A DNA stretch of 64,000 nucleotides from Desulfococcaceae bacterium (GTDB lineage: Bacteria; Desulfobacterota; Desulfobacteria; Desulfobacterales; Desulfosalsimonadaceae). The stretch covers positions 1-64,000 of the forward strand of contig JAQYVU010000004.1 in assembly GCA_030145385.1 (NCBI GenBank), written 5' to 3'. Under the pieces are notes generated by a model, which was given only the letters and a program-made list of their open reading frames with translations, searched no databases and was not told where the DNA came from. The position numbers and the translations under genes are program-made. Shown piece by piece: positions 18,685 through 28,073 of this stretch (position 1 is the stretch's first letter; each line of letters starts with the position of its first letter).

Positions 18685-19992
18685 TTGATTCAGGTCCATG
18701 AGCTTGCCCGGGTTTTAAAAACGCTTGAAGATGAGATGATTTGCTGCATGAAATGCGGCATGTGCCAGGCGGTCTGTCCGCTGTACGCGGAAACCGGCAG
18801 GGAAACGGACGTGGCCCGGGGAAAGATTGCCCTGGTGGATAATCTCAGCCAAGAGATACTCAATGATCCGAAAGCCGTCAAAGAACGTCTGGATTGTTGC
18901 CTGCTCTGCGGTTCGTGCGCGGCAAATTGTCCGAGCGGTGTGAAAATAATGGAAATTTTTTTAAAAGCCAGGGTCATTATCACCGGCTATCTGGGGCTTT
19001 CTCCTCTGAAAAAAGCGGTTTTCAGGGGGCTTTTGGCGCACCCGGGACTGTTTGACGGTCTGCTCCAGGCAGCGGCTGCCCTTCAGGCCCCGTTTACCCG
19101 GCAGGTCAACCACACCCTGGGATCATCGTGCGCCCGAATTATTTCACCCCGCATCATGTCAAAACTGATTGGTGGTCGTCATTTTAAGCCGCTGGCCGGC
19201 AAGGCCTGGCATAAGAACAACCAGCGGCAATTGAGCAGTCTAAAAGATGCAAAAATAAAAATGGCGTTTTACCCGGGATGTCTGGTGGATAAGATTTTTC
19301 CAAATATCGCTGATTCGGTCATCAAAATTACCGATTATTATGATGTGGACGTGTTTGTGCCGGGCCAGGTGCCGTGCTGCGGTATTCCGGCCTTATCTTC
19401 CGGGGATATGGCCACGTTTAAAAAACTGGTGCAAAAAAACATCAATCTGTTTGACGCCCGATCGTTTGACTATCTGGTGACCCCCTGCGCCACCTGCACA
19501 TCCACCATTAAAAAAATCTGGCCCATGATGGCCGACTATTTTGATGGCCTCACGGTAAAAAAGATTCATCGTCTGGCTGAAAAAACAATGGATATAAATG
19601 ATTTTTTGATCAATGTGTTAAATGTTGCGCCCATAGGAAACGCAACCGGCCCGGACACTCGGGTGACGTATCATGATCCTTGCCATTTAAGTAAGTCGTT
19701 GGGAATTGTCGAGGCCCCAAGAAGTCTGATTCAAAAATCCGGCAATCATGAACTGGTTCCTATGACAGATGCGGACCAATGCTGCGGCATGGGCGGCAGT
19801 TTTAACCTTGAGCATTATGAAACATCAAATAAAATCGGGCAAAAGAAAATAGAAAATATTGCAGCCACTGAAGCGGAGATCCTGGCTACCGGCTGCCCGG
19901 CCTGCATGCTCCAGATGATTGATTTGCTGTCCCGTGCCGGATGCGATATCCCGGTCCGGCATCCTGTGGAATTATATGCGGATAATCTTTAA
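18685..19992 (+). CDS. Fe-S electron-transfer subunit, GlcF-like
   Basis: The 435-residue protein has two 4Fe-4S motifs near the N-terminus (CMKCGMCQAVCP, then CLLCGSCAANCP). Two CCG domains follow (VPCCGIPALSSGD near 233 and QCCGMGGSFNLEH near 370), the layout of GlcF and heterodisulfide-reductase-like subunits. It would take electrons from the flavoprotein encoded just upstream and pass them to quinone or another carrier. The start is TTG at 18685 after GGAGGG, an alternative start codon set by the ribosome site. Confidence 0.88.
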   Translation: MIQVHELARVLKTLEDEMICCMKCGMCQAVCPLYAETGRETDVARGKIALVDNLSQEILNDPKAVKERLDCCLLCGSCAANCPSGVKIMEIFLKARVIITGYLGLSPLKKAVFRGLLAHPGLFDGLLQAAAALQAPFTRQVNHTLGSSCARIISPRIMSKLIGGRHFKPLAGKAWHKNNQRQLSSLKDAKIKMAFYPGCLVDKIFPNIADSVIKITDYYDVDVFVPGQVPCCGIPALSSGDMATFKKLVQKNINLFDARSFDYLVTPCATCTSTIKKIWPMMADYFDGLTVKKIHRLAEKTMDINDFLINVLNVAPIGNATGPDTRVTYHDPCHLSKSLGIVEAPRSLIQKSGNHELVPMTDADQCCGMGGSFNLEHYETSNKIGQKKIENIAATEAEILATGCPACMLQMIDLLSRAGCDIPVRHPVELYADNL

Positions 19993-20001
19993 CCGGAAAA
20001 A

Positions 20002-21582
20002 CTAATTCAGTATTTCCTGAACTTTGCGGCCCAAAACTTTGGGTGAGATCGGTTTTTGAATAAACGCGATTTCCGAATCCAGAATTGCATGGTGACGGAT
20101 TGCGTTATCCGAGTATCCGGACATGAACAGGATTTTAATGTCCGGCATTTTTTTCTTTATACGGTCCGCCAATTCGCGGCCGCTCATCCCCGGCATCACA
20201 ACATCGGTCACAATGAGATCAAGCCGGTCTTTATGCTGGTCGCAAAGTGCCAGGGCTTCCTGTCCATTCCGGGCCTCAATTACCGTATATCCGTATTGCT
20301 CCAGGACTGTTACCAGCAAGTCTCTGACATACTGCTCATCTTCGACAAGCAGAACTGTTGCAGACCCGCAAAGTATTTCCGGGTCGGTTTGATTTTCCTG
20401 CTTTGCGATGGGGATTTCACATATTTCAGGCATGTAAATTTTAAAACAAGTTCCTTTGCCAGGCTCACTGTAAACCCATATATATCCATTGCTCTGCTTG
20501 ATTATGCCGTATACCGTGGCCAGGCCAAAGCCCGTTCCTTTCCCTTTCTCCTTGGTGGTAAAGAAAGGTTCAAATATTTTTTCCCGGGTTTCCCGGTCCA
20601 TCCCGAATCCGTTATCACTGATAGACATCATTACATATGGACCCGGATTTAATCTAATATCATGTTCATTGGCATATGATTCATCCAGCGTCAGGCTCGA
20701 TGTTTCAATGGTCAGATTTCCACCCAGGGGCATGGCATCGCGGGCATTAACGGCAAGGTTTATGATTACCTGCTGGATCTGTACGCGATCGGCTTTTATT
20801 TGACAAGGAGAGGAAGAAAGGAAAGTGCTCAGCTGGATATCTTCACCGATCAGCCGCTGCAGCATTTTTTCCAGCCCTTTAACTTCCGAATTAAGATCCA
20901 TGATTTCCAGTTCCAAAACCTGGTTTCGGCTGAAAGCAAGAAGCTGCTGTATCAAAGAAGACGCACTTTTCCCGGCTTTGATAATTTCTTCTAAAAATTC
21001 ATGGGAATCATTTTGCGGAAGATTATCATGCATCAGCTCGCTGTAGCCGATGATGGTTGTCAGCAAGTTATTAAAATCATGGGCAATGCCTCCTGAAAGT
21101 CTGCCGATAGCCTCCATCTTCTGGGCTTGAAAAAACTGGGACTCCAAGCTTTTTCTATCGGTTATATCCTGCTGGGTGCCGATAAACCGCAAAGGCTGTC
21201 CTTTTTTATCAAAATCTACGCATTTGCCCCGGGACCAGATCCACCGCCACTTGCCATGATTGTTTTTAATCCGATATTCCAGTTCATAATATCGGGTATG
21301 TCCTTCTATATAGTTTTGGAACGCCTTTTCCATTGCAGGGATGCTGTCCGGGTGTATATGTGCTTTGAGCCATTTGAAGTTGAAGCTCATTGTTTCGGAT
21401 GCATATCCCAGCAGGCGGATCCAGTTGGGGTCAAACCGAATTTCGCCGGAAATTACGTTCCAGTCCCAGATCCCTTCATCCGTGCCATCTAACGCCAGAG
21501 CCATGCGCTCATTTGCCTCGGCAAGTTCGGCATTGCTCTCACTGGCACTAAGTTCAAGTTTTTGTTTTGTTTGATATGTCAT
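20002..21582 (-). CDS. PAS-domain hybrid histidine kinase with C-terminal receiver
   Basis: This 526-residue soluble sensor has a short coiled coil and a PAS/PAC domain (about 28-145, [20 protein letters not shown]). The phosphoacceptor helix has [20 protein letters not shown] (His about 167), and the ATPase domain has [21 protein letters not shown] receiver domain ends the protein ([11 protein letters not shown], phospho-Asp in [13 protein letters not shown]). The lack of membrane helices suggests it senses a cytoplasmic signal. It is downstream of the response regulator on the minus strand and probably co-transcribed from the sigma-54 promoter at 22383. Confidence 0.88.
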   Translation of the reverse strand: MTYQTKQKLELSASESNAELAEANERMALALDGTDEGIWDWNVISGEIRFDPNWIRLLGYASETMSFNFKWLKAHIHPDSIPAMEKAFQNYIEGHTRYYELEYRIKNNHGKWRWIWSRGKCVDFDKKGQPLRFIGTQQDITDRKSLESQFFQAQKMEAIGRLSGGIAHDFNNLLTTIIGYSELMHDNLPQNDSHEFLEEIIKAGKSASSLIQQLLAFSRNQVLELEIMDLNSEVKGLEKMLQRLIGEDIQLSTFLSSSPCQIKADRVQIQQVIINLAVNARDAMPLGGNLTIETSSLTLDESYANEHDIRLNPGPYVMMSISDNGFGMDRETREKIFEPFFTTKEKGKGTGFGLATVYGIIKQSNGYIWVYSEPGKGTCFKIYMPEICEIPIAKQENQTDPEILCGSATVLLVEDEQYVRDLLVTVLEQYGYTVIEARNGQEALALCDQHKDRLDLIVTDVVMPGMSGRELADRIKKKMPDIKILFMSGYSDNAIRHHAILDSEIAFIQKPISPKVLGRKVQEILN

Positions 21583-21678
21583 GTTCTCTCAGTCTGGTCA
21601 AAAGGGCTGGTTTTTTTGTGAGCCGTATGCTGCCGGTTTAACTGTTTGCGTCAATCCTTTCGGATTCGGAGGAATATG

Positions 21679-22293
21679 TTATACGCAAAAATTAAATGTA
21701 AGTGCTCGATTTATAAGGTTTTTTGCTTGTCTTGATGCTTTCAGGGCCTGTTCGATCTGGCTGTGTGACCGGGTGTTTGCTGAAATATCGGTTACAGCAA
21801 GCTCAAATTGTTTTTGAAAAACAGTCGCTTCCTTTGTCCATATTTTTAATTGAACTTCAATGGACTTTTGATGGTCTTTGAGTTTTTTTGTTTTTAATTT
21901 AAGGAAGTCCTGATTATGTTTGAGGTTAATCAGTTTATTGATTCTTGCGATTAATTCATCCACATCAAAAGGTTTTCGAAGATAGTCATCAGCCCCCATC
22001 CGTAAAGCTTTTACAGCATTGTCCGGGGCGGTCTTAACCGTCAGGACCATAACCGGTATGTCTGATAAATCCGGATCTTTCCTGAGTTTTTCAAGCATCT
22101 GGAATCCGTCCATGACCGGCATCATGATATCGAGTAAAATAATATCCGGCATGATTTCCCTGGCTAAGTGCAGTCCCTGTTTGCCGTCTTCCGCAAAATG
22201 AACCGCATAGCCCTCCATTTCCAGGTATATTTCAAACATATCCCTGTTGTTTTCGTTGTCATCCACAATCAGGATGGATTCTTTCTCAGCCAT
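21679..22293 (-). CDS. response regulator with coiled-coil output region
   Basis: A 204-residue protein. Residues 1-125 are a canonical receiver (ILIVDDNENNRD, phospho-Asp in DIILLDIMMPVMDG, Lys in YLRKPFDVDEL). The rest is an amphipathic coiled coil without a DNA-binding domain (LKLKTKKLKDHQKSIEVQLK). It probably works by protein contact, for example with the PAS hybrid kinase encoded 96 bases downstream. AAAGGGA precedes the start. A strong sigma-54 promoter match and several palindromic sites lie upstream. Confidence 0.85.
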   Translation of the reverse strand: MAEKESILIVDDNENNRDMFEIYLEMEGYAVHFAEDGKQGLHLAREIMPDIILLDIMMPVMDGFQMLEKLRKDPDLSDIPVMVLTVKTAPDNAVKALRMGADDYLRKPFDVDELIARINKLINLKHNQDFLKLKTKKLKDHQKSIEVQLKIWTKEATVFQKQFELAVTDISANTRSHSQIEQALKASRQAKNLINRALTFNFCV

Positions 22294-22382
22294 GGTTTTT
22301 ATTTTCCCTTTCTTTGAATAGCTGCTTTAAAAATTCTAAAAACTGTTTTGTGTATTATTTTGACCAAACCCACATATTAAAA

Positions 22383-22398
22383 AGCAAATTGCATGCCA
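22383..22398 (-). promoter_or_regulatory. sigma-54 promoter of the response regulator-kinase operon
   Basis: The minus strand reads TGGCATGCAATTTGCT, differing from TGGCACG-N4-TTGCW at one defined position. Transcription would begin near 22372, 79 bases before the response regulator's ATG. Confidence 0.65.
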
Positions 22399-22419
22399 TG
22401 TAGCAGGGATTTTCATGGT

Positions 22420-22538
22420 TTGTAACGTTTCGCAATTAATGGACATTCTTTTTAATAAAAAACAGCCGTGAGTCAACTGTAACGATTTTACACAAAAACA
22501 ATCATTCTGCCGGAAAAATTGTGTTACGTTTTTACACG
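22420..22538. promoter_or_regulatory. cluster of TGTAACG-type palindromes, probable enhancer sites
   Basis: Three related sites lie 20-140 bases upstream of the sigma-54 promoter: TTGTAACGTTTCGCAA at 22420, TGTAACGATTTTACACA at 22478 and GTGTTACGTTTTTACACG at 22521. The last two share TGT-N9-ACA symmetry. A related site, with longer spacing, lies at 27890 upstream of the peptide gene. The NtrC-type regulator encoded at 22988 is the obvious candidate binder. Confidence 0.5.
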
Positions 22539-22770
22539 CTTGGCTGGTATCCGGCTTTGAATTATCTTCAGGTTTTCAAAACGCATTGTTCCTGGAAAAT
22601 TTTGTTTTTAAAGGGTTTGCATACAAAGAAAAATGGATTTGTGAATGAGTCGACAATTAAAAATTTATATGATAGAAAAACTATTTAATCTCTTCGCTTT
22701 GATTTTCCGGGGACGGGTTTTTCCTGCGGAGTATTTTTTTAAGAAGCCATTAAAAATTAAAAATTAAAAA
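22539..22770. other. intergenic stretch without recognised features
   Basis: I see no gene, RNA or clear promoter here. The only pattern is a short AAATTAA-rich tract at about 22750-22770, next to the left end of the MITE-like repeat. Confidence 0.4.
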
Positions 22771-22924
22771 TTGATGGCCCCATAAAAAGTAGCAGGATGG
22801 CTAAGTTAAAAGTTTCATATACAAGGCGTAGTGGTTTTTCAGGCTCGAAATCATACATGTAGTATCTTGAGTGTCTGAAAAACCGCTACAACGCAGTAGA
22901 TGGGACTTTTTACGACGCCATCAA
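22771..22924. repeat. MITE-like element with terminal inverted repeats
   Basis: The left end TTGATGGCCCCATAAAAAGT and the reverse complement of the right end TTGATGGCGTCGTAAAAAGT are near-identical. Inside is a second inverted repeat (GTAGTGGTTTTTCAG against CTGAAAAACCGCTAC, one mismatch). Total length is about 154 bases. It resembles 3095-3224 and the window's left edge. The open frame upstream of the NtrC gene runs through it and should not be taken as coding. Confidence 0.6.
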
Positions 22925-22987
22925 AATTGTCTGAATACCCGTATGCTGGTCCTGGCCGGAGGAATAAATAACTGTTCGGAAGTATTT

Positions 22988-24364
22988 ATGAAAAAATCCA
23001 GAATCCTGATGATTGACGATAATGAAATTTTTCTTGAGCTGTTTCTTTGTCAGTCAGAGGCACAAGAGTTTGAAATTATAACGTTTACATCAGCCGAAGA
23101 AGCCCTTGAGCTTCTTGATAGGGAATTTGCGGACCTGATTGTGTCTGATATCCAAATGCCGGGAATGTCCGGCACGGAACTTTTTGAACGTGTTCAGGAT
23201 CGGTATCCGGATATTCCCTTTATCTTTGTAACAGCCTACGGTTCTTCGGAAATGGCAATTCAGTCGGTCAAGAAGGGCGCGTTTCATTATTTTGAAAAAC
23301 CCATTGATAATAAACTGGATCTTTTCTGGGCTACGGTAAAAGAAGCGCTGGATAAGCGCCGGCGTCTTGAGGAAATCGAATCCCTGCGAAAGGAAAAATC
23401 CCTTCGGTTAAATACCTCTGCATCGATCATCGGCCGGTCCAAAGGGATGAAAAAGGTTTTTCAATCTATTCGGGAAGTGGCCGACCTTCCGGTTACCGTA
23501 CTGGTATACGGTGAAACCGGGACAGGAAAAGAGCTTGTGGCCAGGGCCATTCACGAGACAGGACAACGGCGGGACAAGGCTTTTTTTGCGATTAACTGCA
23601 ATGAATTTTCGCCGGGGCTCCTTGAAAGTGAGCTGTTCGGGCATGAGCGAGGGGCCTTTACCGGGGCTGTCAGCCAGAAAAAAGGTTTGTTTGAAATTGC
23701 GGATAACGGGACTCTTTTTTTAGATGAAATCAGCAACTCGCCCACGGCATTACAGTCAAAATTATTGAGAGTGCTTGAAACCCATGATTTCTCAAGGGTC
23801 GGCGGTACGTCAATCGTATCATCGGATTTTCGAATCGTTGCCGCCACCAACACCCGGCTTGAATCTGAAGTTTCCAAAGGCCGTTTCCGTCAGGATCTTT
23901 TGTATCGATTAAATGTTTATACCATAGAAATCCCCCCCTTGAGAGAGCGCAAGGAAGACATCCCCCTGTTGGCTGAATATTATTTTAACCGGTTTAATAA
24001 GGCCTATCACCGGTCGATTGAGGGAGTTTCGGAAAAAGCCATGTTGTCTCTGGGAGCATATGACTGGCCGGGCAATGTCCGGGAACTGGTCAATGTTATG
24101 GAAAGGGCCGTGATTACCTGCCATGAAAATATGATCACTACAAAAGATCTTCCGTTTGATGCCGGCGAAGGATTTACACTTTCCAGCTTTAATTTAAAGG
24201 AAATGGAAAAATTTTTTATTGGTCTGGCCCTTGAAAAATCAAATTACAACAAGACCCATGCGTCTGTGCGGCTCGGCATCAGCCGAAAAACACTGATTGA
24301 AAAAGTAAAAAAATATGAAATAAACGATTCTAAGAATCAAATGGACGCAATTTTGCAAAAATAG
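22988..24364 (+). CDS. NtrC-family sigma-54-dependent response regulator
   Basis: A 458-residue activator. The receiver domain (1-120) has LMIDDNEIF and phospho-Asp54 in LIVSDIQMPGMSG. The AAA+ domain has Walker A GETGTGKE, the GAFTGA loop (GHERGAFTGAVSQ) and Walker B GTLFLDEISN. A short Fis-type helix-turn-helix ends it (THASVRLGISRKTLIEKVKKY). I chose the ATG at 22988, preceded by GGAAG, because upstream in-frame sequence is a mobile repeat. It opens the peptide cluster and is the natural activator of its sigma-54 promoters. The Cache histidine kinase at 30823 has no regulator of its own and may phosphorylate it. Confidence 0.88.
   Translation: MKKSRILMIDDNEIFLELFLCQSEAQEFEIITFTSAEEALELLDREFADLIVSDIQMPGMSGTELFERVQDRYPDIPFIFVTAYGSSEMAIQSVKKGAFHYFEKPIDNKLDLFWATVKEALDKRRRLEEIESLRKEKSLRLNTSASIIGRSKGMKKVFQSIREVADLPVTVLVYGETGTGKELVARAIHETGQRRDKAFFAINCNEFSPGLLESELFGHERGAFTGAVSQKKGLFEIADNGTLFLDEISNSPTALQSKLLRVLETHDFSRVGGTSIVSSDFRIVAATNTRLESEVSKGRFRQDLLYRLNVYTIEIPPLRERKEDIPLLAEYYFNRFNKAYHRSIEGVSEKAMLSLGAYDWPGNVRELVNVMERAVITCHENMITTKDLPFDAGEGFTLSSFNLKEMEKFFIGLALEKSNYNKTHASVRLGISRKTLIEKVKKYEINDSKNQMDAILQK
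24342..24357 (+). promoter_or_regulatory. possible sigma-54 promoter for the TonB receptor gene
   Basis: TGGACGCAATTTTGCA keeps TGG and TTGCA at exact sigma-54 spacing, although the middle of the -24 element differs. It lies inside the last codons of the NtrC gene and would start transcription near 24368, before the receptor's ATG at 24407. Confidence 0.35.
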
Positions 24365-24406
24365 AATATTCAGGAACGGATATAAAAGAAGGTGTAATTT
24401 TCTCAG

Positions 24407-26266
24407 ATGGTAAGATTGAAATTTGGATCGGTATTGATTGCTGTTATAGTGACGATGACAATGTTTTTAAATACGGCTTGGGCGGCTGAAAATTTCGCCA
24501 AGCCGTTTTCAGAAGAAAATAATAACGTTTATCAATTACAGGAGATTGTGGTGTCCGCCACCCGGGAGCAGACCCCAAAGCAGGATGTGGCGGCAAATAT
24601 CACGATCATCACCCGGGAAGATATTGAAAAAATGCCGGCATCCACAGCCGCTGAAGTGCTTCAATATATACCCGGTGTGTCCGTGGAATTTGCCGGGGGC
24701 ATAGGTAGTAATTCTTCGGCAAGAATCCAGGGATCCGAGGTCCGGCATGTGGCCGTTTATGTGGATGGGGTTCCCCATAACCTGCTGGCAAATCCAGTGA
24801 CGGATCTTTCCTATGTGCCTGTTGATTCCATTGACCGGATCGAGATCTACAAGGGCGCCGCATCTTCCGCCTGGGGATCTTCCCTTGGCGGTGTCATCAA
24901 CATCATTACAAAAGAACCGAATGCAGCAAAGCCCATTGCGGCGGATATTCGGGCGTCATACGGAAAATCCGGTACGTCAAAGAACCGGGGAAATATCAGC
25001 GGGACCCTGGACCGGTTCGGGTATCTGCTTTCTATGACCCATGACGAGAGTGACGGTTTTGTTGATAATGCGGCCTATGATCAGACCGCTGTGTACGGTA
25101 AAATGAATTATGATATTAATGATGCCAGTCGCCTGAATTTCGTCTACTCCTATGATGACGGGCATAATCAAGATCCGGTTAATGATTATCCGGAATTCTG
25201 GGATGACATTAACCAGAAGCGATCTTATCAGCGGCTGCTTTTTGAAACCTTTTTTGCGGACAATCTCGGCGTCACCGTGGAAGGGCGTCATCATGACTAT
25301 GATGGTCTGGTGGAAGATGTTTATATTGATCACCGGGAAACCTTTAATGATTACAAAGAGGAATCCTGGGGCGGCAGCGTGAGGGTAAATTACGCACCCA
25401 CCCGGACAAATATCCTTAACCTGGGGTTTGACGGCGACTGGGGCCGTTTTGACTGGAGTCATTATGCCAAAGAATATAAAACCGGAAACTGGGCAGTGTA
25501 TGCCAACGACACATTGAATATGGATAAATTTTCTTTTAACGCCGGTCTCCGGTATGATGACAACCGGGATTTCGACTCAGCGGTCAGTCCTTCCGCAGGG
25601 CTGGTCTGGCGAATATGGGATAACCGCGCGCTGGTCCGGGCTCAGGTGTCAAAAGGTTTCTCAGTTCCGTCTGCTGCCTGGGTGAAAGATCCTGTCTATG
25701 GTACGCCGGACCTGGATCCTGAAACAGCTGTTAATTATCAGCTGGGCAGTGATGTTCAGATTTTGAGGTTTCTGCGGCTGGAACTGAATGTGTTTCACGC
25801 GAATGTGAAAGACTTGATCCGATATGATCCGGACACGCGCAAATTTGAAAATATCGACAAGGTCACCCGGCAGGGCATGGAAGGAATTTTGACCGCAACA
25901 TTTGATTTTGGACTTGATTTGTCGGTTTCCGGAAATTTTACGGATGTAGAAGATGATAAAACCGGCAAAGAGATCAAGGATATCCCTAAAATCCAGTATC
26001 AGGTGTCTGGAGCATATACATATAAATGGATGACCCATTCGGTTTTCGGAAAATACAGTGATTATAATTCCTCATATCCTGAAACCAAAGACAAAAAATT
26101 CGTGTTTGACTACCTGTTCAAGGTGCAATTGCCCAAAATGAAATATGTGGGCAATCCCAGCCTTTTTTGCGCAATCTATAATATCTTCAACTCAAACACA
26201 CTTTACCGGGAAGTCTGGCCTCAGCCGGACCGGTGGGCTGAGGCCGGTATCCGGCTGGCATTTTAA
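24407..26266 (+). CDS. TonB-dependent outer-membrane receptor
   Basis: This 619-residue protein has a signal peptide ending NTAWA, a TonB-box-like stretch (LQEIVVSATREQTPK) and a plug domain (ITREDIEKMPASTAAEVLQY, YKGAASSAWGSSLGGVINI). A 22-strand-type barrel follows, ending with a terminal Phe (GIRLAF). It imports scarce ligands such as metallophores, cobalamin or peptides, powered by TonB. It is small for a siderophore receptor and closer to BtuB-sized members. It is followed 15 bases later by a solute-binding lipoprotein and then the peptide-maturase genes, so its ligand may be the peptide product or a metal complex of it. Confidence 0.88.
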   Translation: MVRLKFGSVLIAVIVTMTMFLNTAWAAENFAKPFSEENNNVYQLQEIVVSATREQTPKQDVAANITIITREDIEKMPASTAAEVLQYIPGVSVEFAGGIGSNSSARIQGSEVRHVAVYVDGVPHNLLANPVTDLSYVPVDSIDRIEIYKGAASSAWGSSLGGVINIITKEPNAAKPIAADIRASYGKSGTSKNRGNISGTLDRFGYLLSMTHDESDGFVDNAAYDQTAVYGKMNYDINDASRLNFVYSYDDGHNQDPVNDYPEFWDDINQKRSYQRLLFETFFADNLGVTVEGRHHDYDGLVEDVYIDHRETFNDYKEESWGGSVRVNYAPTRTNILNLGFDGDWGRFDWSHYAKEYKTGNWAVYANDTLNMDKFSFNAGLRYDDNRDFDSAVSPSAGLVWRIWDNRALVRAQVSKGFSVPSAAWVKDPVYGTPDLDPETAVNYQLGSDVQILRFLRLELNVFHANVKDLIRYDPDTRKFENIDKVTRQGMEGILTATFDFGLDLSVSGNFTDVEDDKTGKEIKDIPKIQYQVSGAYTYKWMTHSVFGKYSDYNSSYPETKDKKFVFDYLFKVQLPKMKYVGNPSLFCAIYNIFNSNTLYREVWPQPDRWAEAGIRLAF

Positions 26267-26281
26267 TAAAACGATGTCAAA

Positions 26282-27856
26282 ATGCTTAAAAACTTATGTT
26301 TAATCATTATTTGCTTTTTACTTTTTGTTTTCATCGCGTCCTGCGATAAAACGGAAACTCCTTCCACGGCAGTCGACTCAGCAAATGAAAATATCCTCCG
26401 GTTTGATGTGGCAGCCCCGTTTACTTCCCTGAATCCGTCAGAAGTCGAAGCTTCCGGATCAACGGTAATTTTTCCCCTTCTATACAGCTACCTGTTTGTG
26501 CCGGATATTAACGGAAATCTGAAACCGGATCTGGCCGAATCATGGATTTATGATCCGGAGACATTCACGTGGATTATTCATTTAAGAACAGATGCATTTT
26601 TCCACAACGGGCAGCCGGTGACATCCAAAGACGTTAAATATTCTATTGAAACAACATTGAGAAAGCTGCGTCCTGCATTGCTTGAGCCGGTTAAAGAGAT
26701 ATCGATTATATCAGATTCAAGCTTAAGCTTTCATTTAAATAAAAATGATCCTGGTTTCTTAATAAAAATCTGGGATGTGGAGATCATTTCCATATTGGAT
26801 AAAGGACTTATTGACTATTATGAACATCCCATCGGGTCAGGTCCGTTTAAATTTAATCGCCGAAATAATGATCAACAGGTCGTTTTGACAGTAAATAAAA
26901 TCTATTATGGCGATTCTCCCTCTTTAGATGGCGTGATTTTTTATTACCAACCGGACAAGGAAAAATCATGGACTCGCCTTCTGTCCGGGGCCACGGACAT
27001 TGCTCAGGAAATTTCGCCAAAAAATTTCGAAATCATGAGACAGTATGAAGAACTATTTTATTTTGATCATCATGCATTAAGTTATTATTCTATCCTCCTT
27101 TATAATACCAACGATCCACTGTTTTCAGATCCCACCGTTCGACAGGCTTTAACCCATGCCATTGACAGGGATTATATAGTAAAAGATATTCTACACGGTT
27201 ACGGAAAAGTGGCTGTCGGTCCTATGGGAATTGACTCACCGTATCACAATCCGGAATTAACCCCCATTCCCTATGATCCGCAAAAAAGTTTGGAACTGTT
27301 ACGGCAGGCCGGGTGGTTGTTAAATAGAAATGATCATTATTTATATAAAGAACAAAAGCGCTTTGAATTTAACCTGCTGACAATTAAAGAATCCCAGATT
27401 GAAAAAAAAATCGTTCAGTATTTTAAGCTTTGTTTAAATGACATTGGCATTAAAATGAAGATACTATCAGTTCCGTACGATGAGTTTACTCAAAGATACA
27501 TTAATAATAATGAATTTCAGGCAATGTTAACCGAGTTTACAGGAATTTATCGCCGGCCCGAATATTTAAAAGAATTATGGAGTCCTTATTTTTCCGATAA
27601 ATCCGAAGCCGGAGGATTTGTCGATGCTGAAGTTACGTATATGATCAACAAAGCAATTATAGAAAAAGATCCCATTCAACAAAAGGTCTATTTGCACCGT
27701 ATTGACTCCCAGATTGCATCACTCCAGCCCGGAACGTTTCTTTTTCATAAAACCGCCATTGACGTACTCTCTAAGCGGTTTTATCTTCCCTCTCTTTTTT
27801 CTTTATCTCACGAAGGAATTTATCGGCTCCAGTTTGCTTCGCTTTCAAAAAATTAG
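26282..27856 (+). CDS. ABC-type solute-binding lipoprotein, family 5 (peptide/nickel)
   Basis: A 524-residue SBP_bac_5 protein with a lipoprotein signal ending FIASC. Family features include LNPSEVEASGSTVIFPLLYSY, PDLAESW and the stretch VRQALTHAIDRDYIVKDIL. Relatives bind oligopeptides or metal-chelate complexes in the periplasm. No permease or ATPase genes accompany it, so it is an orphan receptor. It could hand ligand to a distant transporter, or act as the ligand-sensing partner of the membrane kinase at 30823. It is probably co-transcribed with the TonB receptor. Confidence 0.85.
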   Translation: MLKNLCLIIICFLLFVFIASCDKTETPSTAVDSANENILRFDVAAPFTSLNPSEVEASGSTVIFPLLYSYLFVPDINGNLKPDLAESWIYDPETFTWIIHLRTDAFFHNGQPVTSKDVKYSIETTLRKLRPALLEPVKEISIISDSSLSFHLNKNDPGFLIKIWDVEIISILDKGLIDYYEHPIGSGPFKFNRRNNDQQVVLTVNKIYYGDSPSLDGVIFYYQPDKEKSWTRLLSGATDIAQEISPKNFEIMRQYEELFYFDHHALSYYSILLYNTNDPLFSDPTVRQALTHAIDRDYIVKDILHGYGKVAVGPMGIDSPYHNPELTPIPYDPQKSLELLRQAGWLLNRNDHYLYKEQKRFEFNLLTIKESQIEKKIVQYFKLCLNDIGIKMKILSVPYDEFTQRYINNNEFQAMLTEFTGIYRRPEYLKELWSPYFSDKSEAGGFVDAEVTYMINKAIIEKDPIQQKVYLHRIDSQIASLQPGTFLFHKTAIDVLSKRFYLPSLFSLSHEGIYRLQFASLSKN

Positions 27857-27889
27857 TGTGAAGCTGTGTGGCATGGCAAAATCGGTCGA

Positions 27890-27908
27890 GTGTAACGTCT
27901 TGTAACAC
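27890..27908. promoter_or_regulatory. TGTAACG palindrome, probable enhancer site
   Basis: GTGTAACGTCTTGTAACAC resembles the sites at 22420-22538, with slightly longer spacing between the half-sites. It lies about 80-100 bases upstream of the sigma-54 promoter of the peptide gene. Confidence 0.45.
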
Positions 27909-27956
27909 TGCCTGTCTTTATTATTCCTATTTTTAAAAATTATCCTTTTAATACAA

Positions 27957-27978
27957 TCGGTTATTATGTTTTAACCGA
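27957..27978. promoter_or_regulatory. inverted repeat TCGGTTA-N8-TAACCGA
   Basis: A perfect 7-bp inverted repeat, ending 12 bases before the -24 element of the sigma-54 promoter. This may be a second regulator site, or a hairpin ending the upstream transcript, though no T-run follows. Confidence 0.4.
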
Positions 27979-27989
27979 ATCGGATTATT

Positions 27990-28005
27990 CGGCATCAAGC
28001 TTGCA
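27990..28005 (+). promoter_or_regulatory. sigma-54 promoter of the peptide-maturase operon
   Basis: CGGCATCAAGCTTGCA has GG and GC at exact spacing and a perfect TTGCA -12 element. The start would be near 28016, giving a leader of about 58 bases before the peptide gene. Confidence 0.6.
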
Positions 28006-28073
28006 ATGAAGTAAACGCAAAATGCAAATTGATGTTTGATATGTAACCCATAAATTTTAAAAGGAGAATTAAG

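Noticed and set aside
20056-21574. Long plus-strand open frames opposite the hybrid kinase
   Set aside because: They are antisense shadows of a clear PAS-kinase-receiver gene with no start signals or motifs of their own.
22871-22987. N-terminal extension of the NtrC regulator from an upstream ATG
   Set aside because: The extra codons read through the mobile repeat; the receiver domain starts right after the ATG at 22988, which has a GGAAG site.
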